From: Isoetes taiwanensis
Lineage: Eukaryota > Streptophyta > Lycopodiopsida > Isoetales > Isoetaceae
Direction of reading: 5' to 3'
Assembly: GCA_021234155.1 (NCBI GenBank)
Contig: JAJEKV010000096.1
Span: forward strand, 752,010 to 816,009
DNA length: 64,000 bases
The translations under genes were made by a program, and so were the position numbers. Under the pieces are notes generated by a model. It did no database searches, was not told where the DNA came from, and saw only the letters and a list, made by a program, of their open reading frames with translations. Position 1 is the first letter of the stretch; every line of letters starts with the position of its first letter. Below are positions 57,301 through 64,000 of this stretch, one piece after another.

Positions 57301-59786
57301 GTTTATTTTTCCGAATCCTATTCTGTAGCTGCAGCTCATAATACCTTGAAACCATCTACTTTCTGATTTACAGTGCGACTTGTTCATAAATTTCCATGTC
57401 CGAGAAGCAAGCTACTATATATGAAGGAGGCTGTCAAGAGAAGTCCTACTGTTAGAAGAACTGCCAGAGTAGGATAAAGAGACTCTGGCACCAGACTTGT
57501 GATAGCTCCTATCGATGCAGCCTGCAAAACACCAAGTAACAATCAGATTTGTGTGAACCATATGTGTACCTACTGGTTGAACCGTGCTAGGGATTAGATG
57601 AACTTATTAGAATGGACCAAAATCACATCTCTAGGATCGATATTGCTTTCTTACGCCCAGAATATGCAAAAATAAACAAAACTTTAGAGTTAGCCTGAGG
57701 TTTTAATCCCATGTTGAGAGCAAATAGATCTATACCTGAGTGTTGTGTTGGATAAACTCCAACCTCCAAGCTACCTTTGTCAACTGCATTCGTCGATGGC
57801 ATCTGAAGCTTCCAGAAGGAGCAACAGGTAATGCGTTAATCCCAAATACACGAGGATTTTTTGTCAAGGCCACCTGGGAACTTTGCTGGCTTTTTGACCA
57901 AATTGACCAGTGTCATAATTTTAATATATGTTAGGATATTTAGTTCCATAAGCAGCAACTCTTTTTTTCTTCTCTTTTGTTTTTTCACAAACTTGGATCG
58001 TGCTGATTATATTTATTTTAATTTGCCAGGTCCTGATGTATGATTTGCGTTCCTCAAAACCATTCCAAATTTATGACAATATGTATGTTCAGTCATTAGA
58101 ACTCTCTTTTAATACTAGTTAATATGACAAGGATGGTGATGCTTTACCAGGTATGGCAAGCCAATCATTGACGTAAAGTGGCATGAGAGTTTAAGTACAT
58201 CATCAAGGCATATGATTTCTGCAGATAGACAAGGGGTCAAAATTTGGAATCCCAACAATGTAAGTGCTCTGTAATACTTTTTATGGACATTAAAGTCATC
58301 ATAACGCTGTATTATTTTGATTGGCAGGGTAGCACTATGGCTAACATAGACAGTCCTATTGGGTTGATCAATGGGAGGGTAAATGATGGGGGAATAAATG
58401 ACATATGTTTATTTCGAAATAGTGGATTGCTACTTATGGCACTTGATTATACTCAATTGCCAGCTTATTTTGTTCCTGCCCTTGGGCCTGCTCCCAAATG
58501 GTGTTCCTATCTTGAAAACATCACGGTGATTACTTATCAATGAAAGTTAAGGTGGTTTGTACAGACCTAGTTTGACAGTTTATGTTTTGTGGGCTGACAG
58601 GAAGAATTGGAAGAGGGTGGACAAACGACAATATATGACGACTTTAAATTTGTGACTAAGGAGGATTTGGAACGTTTAAATTTAACAAATTTGATTGGGA
58701 CAAATCTATTACATGCTTCTTGCCATGGTTTCTTCATTGATTATCGCCTATATACCAAGGTAACATGCATTTTAGCTATGTACATAAGTGCTACTTCTAA
58801 TTGGTTTTATTTTGGTTAGGCGAAAGCTTTGGCAGACCCATTTTCATATGAGAAGTATCGCCAACAACGTATTAAGGAAAAGCTTGATGCAGAACGTGTT
58901 TCACGCATTACAGTAAGCTGTTGGTTGCTTTTTATTTGAATAGAAGTATTGTTGAATGCTGCTTCATTTGAAGGTAAAGCGAAAGCTTCCTAAGGTGAAT
59001 CGGGAGATAGCAGCGCGCTTGCTTGCTGATGACGTGGATGATGGGGGATTAGATAATAAGAAAAAGAAGAAGAAAATGGACTCGAGTGTTCTTACAGATC
59101 CACGTTTTGCTGCTCTATTTACGAATCCTGTATGTAAAATAGCATTTTTAGGTAGTACGATTACTTTGCTTTTTATTTGAAGTGTTACGTTTTCAAAAAC
59201 AGGATTTTACTGTGGATGTTGAATCTGCTGAGTATCTCGCAATGCATCCTCACGGTGAGAAGAAACCATCATTACTTGATGAACATTTTGATCTTGTTGA
59301 TGGGAGTGAAAAGAGTGCAAGCGAGGGGGGTGAAAGTGATGCTGAAGATTTATCTTCTGCCGAGGAGAGGCTACCAAATAGCAAAAGACAGAAGAAAGCT
59401 AAACGTGAAGTTCCAAGGTAAAATACTATGCGTCTGCCTTTTTGTTTATTTTATGCCTTGCTAATCTTGTTGTCGGATATACCAGGCTATATGAAGTTAA
59501 AGATGAAATACATGCTGCAGCTTTTCAAAACAAAGTGTCTCTGGCAGAAGAAAGAAGTCGGCCACTTGAGGAGAGAGCATCGGCTGACAATGAATCGAAA
59601 TACTCTGGGATTAGGAAAGGGAAATGGGGAAGTAGAGAGTTGTCCTACATGCCAAAGTCTCGTGAGAATGAGAATACCAACTTTCACAAGATTAAAAAGA
59701 GAAGCGTGCAATCGCTAGGATTGAAAAGTGACAAGCCACATCAATCGAAGAGATTTAGAGGTAGGGGTATTCGTGGTCGTCGATGA
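51334..59786 (+). CDS. NOL10: NOL10/ENP2 homologue, nucleolar WD-repeat protein (16 exons)
   Basis: Exons, all GT-AG: 51334-51454, 51522-51620, 51744-51835, 51914-52014, 55214-55304, 55369-55427, 55499-55619, 55739-55807, 58030-58082, 58151-58259, 58328-58525, 58601-58759, 58820-58912, 58974-59129, 59203-59417, 59486-59786. They join to 2037 nt, 678 codons, close to the usual length of NOL10. Diagnostic stretches are YDVSGQRNFASWLPPEKLKA, YRRRIELIQDLKFE, GTYPPQVKVFELR, YRLNLEQGRFLTPL, GVGTSTGQVLMYDLRSSKPF, ALGPAPKWCSYLENIT, YDDFKFVTKEDLERLNL and LPKVNREIAARLL. The N-terminal ~370 residues form the WD propeller. The C-terminus is lysine-rich and acidic, ending in an RG-rich tail (RFRGRGIRGRR). 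NOL10/Enp2 works in early 40S pre-rRNA processing in the nucleolus. In Arabidopsis the homologue is EDA7 (from memory). No defects are seen. Introns 4 and 8 are enlarged and hold antisense pseudogenes. Confidence 0.95.
52134..53574 (-). pseudogene. Organic cation/carnitine transporter-like pseudogene in NOL10 intron 4
   Basis: Exon 1 (53574-53136) encodes EVATIDEMLQDWVGEFGWGQ and MLQFMLVSWSWVIDSQNILA, then a loop with conserved C and P. It ends at a GTAATT donor. The intron (53135-53036) contains a 25-bp tandem duplication. Exon 2 (53035-52134) begins AGIFGRLSDSILGRKRTLML, the MFS loop 2-3 signature, then SESPRWLLVKGRSEEALAVL. Two in-frame stops are present (after LPVIAWFT and after MCITLFI), where tryptophan or similar is expected. 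The C-terminal helices are missing after VNAFR. Plant OCTs move organic cations or carnitine across membranes. This copy cannot. It lies antisense inside NOL10 intron 4. Confidence 0.82.
53580..55200. other. Rest of NOL10 intron 4, with CGACATTCT-type repeats
   Basis: Non-coding intron DNA. 54510-54745 contains about ten degenerate copies of an ACTCGACATTCT/ACCCAACATTCT word spaced 15-40 bp apart. Nothing else is recognised. Confidence 0.5.
56290..56690 (+). repeat. Degenerate direct duplication in NOL10 intron 8
   Basis: 56325-56500 and 56543-56650 share GAATGACATCAGATGA, TAGCA(A/C)ATAAA, and AAAATCTGAAAATTA followed by GAACA. Imperfect two-copy duplication, offset about 215 bp. Confidence 0.5.
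57384..57521 (-). pseudogene. OST5/TMEM258-like exon fragment in NOL10 intron 8
   Basis: A strong acceptor GTTTTGCAG (minus strand) opens a 45-codon frame, SIGAITSLVPESLYPTLAVL then LTVGLLLTASFIYS, ending at a stop. The SLVPESLYPTLAVLL...TASF pattern resembles the first membrane segment of the small oligosaccharyltransferase subunit OST5/TMEM258 (recalled, not searched). The usual IYE-ATSS continuation is lost, and no second membrane helix follows. It is probably a gene fragment. An unrelated small membrane protein is the main alternative. Confidence 0.4.
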
Positions 59787-61410
59787 GTAATTGTAATATA
59801 CCAATTATTTGCAAGCGCTCCCAACAAAAGTTAAGAATAACAGATGTCCTCGTGCACAAGAGGGAATGGGCTGAAAAAAATTGTCACTGGGCATCATCTT
59901 TCAAAGATTGGAATGTGGCGATGGATTTGGTGGTTGTTGTTGCCTGGGACGTGATCCAAGACATTGGAAAACACAGATACGTACAATCTTACTACCATTG
60001 TGCCCATATCATGCAACTTGCCGGCTACAGTTATTCTTACAAAAATGTGTGCCTTGCATTCTTAGTTTTAAGGGGAATGGATGACTTGATAACCTTCAAT
60101 TGTGGAGACTAGCTCTGAAATTGAGCCTGTAAATTGTTCTTCGTTAGCATTTTTACACGTTTTGAATTGCTCTCTCAATATTGCCCTGAACCGTTCTCTT
60201 TGGTGCTATTAACGATAATATTTTCGTAACCTCAGTCTCAGAATGATGTTTGTCTGTTGGCACTTAGAGTGATGTTTATGACTGTGATGTTTAACTTGAT
60301 ATTGAACAATAGCCAGTTTGGCACGAGAGAAGAAAAACATCTATACGTGCTTTCTGCAGTTAGAACGGTGTTTTTAATGGCTCCCGCTTATGGGTTTGTA
60401 AATTGGATTCTATTCTGCAAGTGGAATACCAATTCGCATGAGTATTGTGTAAGGCAAATACCTAAAAGAGTATTCTATAAGTCGAATACCTAATAGAAAA
60501 AAATTGTATTCCGGGGTTGGATTCCAAATAGATATTAGACTCATATTCGCCTTGAATATTCGCTTCTATTTTGCGAGTTGAATATGGGCATCACCATTGT
60601 AATTTTGCACGAGCTTTGTGTAAGTTGAGTACCTAGATGAATATTGTGTCAAGTCGAATATTTGAAAAGAAAAAAATATGTTAAAAGTCGGGCTCGAATC
60701 TATGCAAGGACGCTAAAAACCAATGGTAGTAGTCATTCGTTAATTGTCTTTATGATAACAAGAGTAATTGGAAAGGTGGTTCGACTCATAGTTTTTTGGA
60801 ATTCACTTTCAAAAGGGGAGTCGATATTTTGCCTGGACTTAGACATCCTCAAGATTAACTGAAAGTCAAGAAGAGAACTTGCCCAAGAAATTCAACAGAG
60901 AGATTCTTGGGTGGCACAATGACATTTAGAATCACTTCTTCTGTCTGCTAAACAAACAATCTTAGGTTTGTTTTGCACTCATTCCATCAGTGCCGGAACT
61001 GCAATATGACCGATGCTTATGGAAACATCAAGAATTCATGCAAACAAGGTTATCAGTGTCATAGAGCTTTGGCTGTTATTCAGGGTCACCGAAGAAGTGA
61101 ACTTGAGAAACATGTCTTGTAAGCAGGAATGCCTCTTCTCAAATCCAGTGTGGTATAATGCTTAACAAATAGTAATTACATAATCAATATTATTCACAAT
61201 ACATAATTTGCGAAAAAATAGGTTTCCAGAAATGTTCAATGGAAACCTACTTTTAGTAATAGCAAGATTTGGTTGGATGAAAAGATGTAAGAAGTTCTTA
61301 GTGAGAACAAGTCTTGCACATTTAGTGTCAATAAACTTGTAGAAACATTATCTTCAACGTAGTAGGTGCTGCAAGCCACTTACATAAGATATACACAAAC
61401 ACATGGTAAG
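59787..61410. other. NOL10 3' flank, no gene recognised
   Basis: Includes the NOL10 3' UTR (polyadenylation site not fixed). 60380-60680 repeats words of the type AAGTCGAATACCTAA. The frames present have no coding character. Confidence 0.5.
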
Positions 61411-61438
61411 TTAGATAGATAGATAGATAGATAGATAG
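61411..61438 (+). repeat. (TAGA)n microsatellite
   Basis: Seven perfect TAGA tetranucleotides. Confidence 0.95.
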
Positions 61439-63085
61439 TAGTTTTAACGTCACGCCACTAGGCAGCATCCAACTGGACATGTGACCACACACCAAAATAA
61501 ATAACTAGGATGTACCAATCAACTACTCTTCTTAGTGGAGAATTGAAATAGATAAAACAGAGATGCTAATTTATATGGCCATCCATATGCAATCACAATA
61601 GGCAAATCATGGGACATAAACCTAGGCATGTATAGCTTTGTATCATATAGAATCTTATGCCTTCGTTAAGGAAGAAATTTACCCCAAGCCAACAGTAGTT
61701 GCGTAGGAACACAAACTCCTTACTTGTATTTTCAGATACAATTCTAATCATTTCCTCTGGTTTTTTTTGAGAACCTCTTAATGAGATTGTATTTGTCAAA
61801 CACTCAGCTTTAAAGGATCTATAAGAAGGAGCAATAACGTTGTCTGCAGTGCCTTAGCATATTTGGCAAATCAAGCAAGGATTTGCCTTCATGATCATGA
61901 TCCTTTGTTATCATTTAAATACAAGTTCACCAAGCCACTTTTATTGTCCTTGGATTGAGTTTTAGATCTTAAATAACCATGTTTGTTAAGACATGCACGA
62001 TTCCTTAGATATAAGTTTGATAGAAGGTGCTTGCTTTTCTAGATAACCACTTCTTAGCTATAGCTATGCATTAGCTATTAGCCCTTCATTATTGTATATA
62101 AGAGCATGTACTCTTCATGAATTATACATTCACTTTGGGATCAACTTGTGTTCTCTCTCTCGTTCTCTTTGTCCTGTTGCGTCACTTTATTTTTGCATGT
62201 TATATTTCCAACAAAATGAAGAAAGGAAAAAGCCGATTAGCCTTCATTTGTAACATTTGAAGGAAAGAGGGCGGGAGAGAGGGAGGAAGGGAGATGGGGT
62301 GCACAGTTATGGAAAAGCATTTCGAGGTTTTGGGGTTAGAGCGACGTTCCCCAAGAGGCACTGTTTGCTATTTTTCTCAACCGTCTCTTTCCCTAGACAA
62401 ATATCTAAGGGGCAAGTGAATGTCTACGCTAAATTTTAGGACATGCGGATAGCCTAGAACTTTAGATAAGGTGACACTCAAGGTAGGGCTACTGTGCTAA
62501 CAAAAAGGAGCAACAGGAGGCTTGGCCAGTTTTAGGCTTGGATTCAGTCTTGCATTTGATTAGGCTTTGGACAATTTCAGGCTTAAATTCAATTTTGTTT
62601 TTTATTAGGTTAGATTAGTTCGTTAACTAATGATGGCTTGTCATTTCTTAGATTATTATACCTTTTATGGTTTGCTTTGTTCTTATCCGATTTGCTCTCC
62701 TCTTATCGTTGGTTATATGAAGAATTTAGATCATGAAATGGTGTTTGGCAAGTTCCAAGATACCTTGGAGATTTTTGTTAGGATTGAGTAGATAATGGGC
62801 TTGGATTTTTTTTTGGATTTAATTAGCGGGTATTCTTTTATTTGGCATGAATTTAGCACGCTGCAGCATGTCGCGACATAGGGTGCTGATCACCTTCTAC
62901 TGCCCTTCATGTGGCCTCCACCGCCAAATTTTCATCCGCTATGTATTCTGAGGTGCAAGGCCAAGTCATCAATCCCGATTATGTTGACGCTTGATTCCTT
63001 TTTCGAATTTGGTATTGGCGGCCTTACTTTTCGGTTTCTTGTTTCGATTTGCTTTCTGATTTTTTTCAGCTGTTTTTGAAGTAGG
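61439..63085. other. Unassigned, possible LTR fragment near 62.1 kb
   Basis: 62090-62150 looks like an LTR core (GTATATAAGAGCATGTACTC, then a CT-rich stretch), and ATTTCCAACA at 62206-62215 could be an LTR end. No matching start, second LTR or target duplication was found. The rest is unassigned. Confidence 0.3.
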
Positions 63086-63536
63086 ATGAATTGGGAAGGA
63101 ACTTTTCTTTCTTCCCTTTCAAAGCATGGTTTTAGCTTTGATCCTAAAAATCTGCTATCCAGTTTGCACTATCTTCAAAGACAACCTCAGCATTTTTTGC
63201 AGTTACGCTCTCATGTAGCAGATACAATAATTCTTGCTAATCCTAGGGCTGATGCACGTCCTGCACTATTTCTTGAACCTTCTAAAGGAAATCTTCATTT
63301 CCATGACATGCAAGGTTTGCATTTTCAATTCATTAGTTTCTTTTTCTATTGTCTTTTACTCTCACTTTTTAGATGCTTTTGAGGTTTATAGAACAATGGA
63401 CTCGACAGAAATGCAGTTCACAGCAAATCAATCTTATGACTACTTAAAAGAAAGCAGAAGAGAGTACATAAGAGGGCTAGGGAAGCTGGGGCAGAATCAG
63501 AAGATAACAAGTGTCAAAAACCATTGTCAGATTTAA
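63086..63536 (+). CDS. Possible two-exon gene start or fragment, unknown
   Basis: Frame from ATG 63086 (MNWEGTFLSSLSKHGFSFDP, LLSSLHYLQRQPQHF, ARPALFLEPSKGNLHFHDMQ) reaches a possible donor G|GTTTGC at 63315. An acceptor TTTTTAG at 63371 would lead to a second exon (DAFEVYRTMDSTEMQFTANQ, ESRREYIRGLGKLG) stopping at 63536. The composition is protein-like, but I do not recognise it. It could be a gene fragment carried by a transposon. Confidence 0.35.
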
Positions 63537-64000
63537 TGAAGCATCATGAATTGACTAAAAGAATCAAAACATAAATTTGACAGATCCATAGATGTGCTAA
63601 GAGCAAGGACCTCTGCCATGGTCTTTGCTATTGATAGTAGAATAAATTGCTTGGGAACTTTCAAATGTTTAAACTTGAATAGAAGCGTACGTATTAGAGC
63701 AGCAGCTGAAATTGGAGATTAATGGTCCCTGTCAATGTTCAAGAGGAAAACAAGGTCTAATAAGCTAGTGGAAAGCAACAAAAGGTAGTTACAGATATCT
63801 GGACAACTCTCTCGAGTTTCACCATGCAAGAAGCACGTGATAAAGATTTGCCTAGTTCCAGGTAAAAAGTACATGCATCCTCTACATTTTTTGGAAGACA
63901 ATGAGGATTATGAATTTTCATTTTCTCTAATTTGCTAGTTTCTTTGCTACTGTTTATAAGGTATTGATTGTATTCTGTTTCTACATCCGTGCGCATTCTC

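Noticed and set aside
61979-62215. Solo LTR
   Set aside because: A TG start and CCAACA end could be drawn, but there is no target duplication and no partner LTR, so it is mentioned only as a possibility.

Overview
The window is nuclear DNA of a land plant, most likely a gymnosperm or another plant with a large, repeat-rich genome (inference). It has intron-bearing plant genes, NB-ARC/LRR resistance-gene remnants, and nested plant-type transposons of nearly every class: Ty3/Gypsy, Ty1/Copia, LINE, CACTA, Helitron, foldback and PIF-like MITE. No rRNA, tRNA or CRISPR feature was seen.

Layout. 1-336 is the 5' end of a Helitron-like element with a pyrimidine/purine tract. 1452-43299 is a broken NLR (NB-ARC-LRR) locus on the minus strand with three related copies, A, B and C. 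Copy A is split by a 17.7-kb Tat-like Gypsy element (2592-20248, GCTGT target duplication). That element holds a LINE in its left LTR (3406-8632) and a 1.8-kb Helitron inserted exactly within its reverse transcriptase (13032-14856). Copy B (21157-22006) carries a ~50-bp LINE tail insertion, and its upstream AT-rich DNA holds a young Copia element (22481-28298, AATTA target duplication). Copy C (NB-ARC 42064-43299, LRRs continuing at 32690-33335) is split by an 8.7-kb CACTA-like element (33336-42063) whose body is a ~1.1-kb tandem repeat array. Because copies B and C are linked through this locus, a thioredoxin-like 3-3 pseudogene (about 30249-31300) and a foldback element (32061-32560) lie between B and the LRR end of C.

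43900-51300 is low in genes. It holds an unrecognised 127-codon ORF, a composite long-inverted-repeat element carrying a LINE fragment, a candidate Helitron end and a 142-bp MITE with a TTA target duplication.

51334-59786 is the one clearly intact gene: a 16-exon NOL10/ENP2 homologue (nucleolar WD-repeat ribosome-biogenesis factor) that splices in silico to 678 codons without a break. A telo-box and TGGGCC elements lie upstream. Two introns contain antisense pseudogene material: an organic cation/carnitine transporter in intron 4 and an OST5/TMEM258-like exon in intron 8. 59787-64000 is mostly unassigned, with a (TAGA)n microsatellite and a weak two-exon gene candidate near 63.1 kb.
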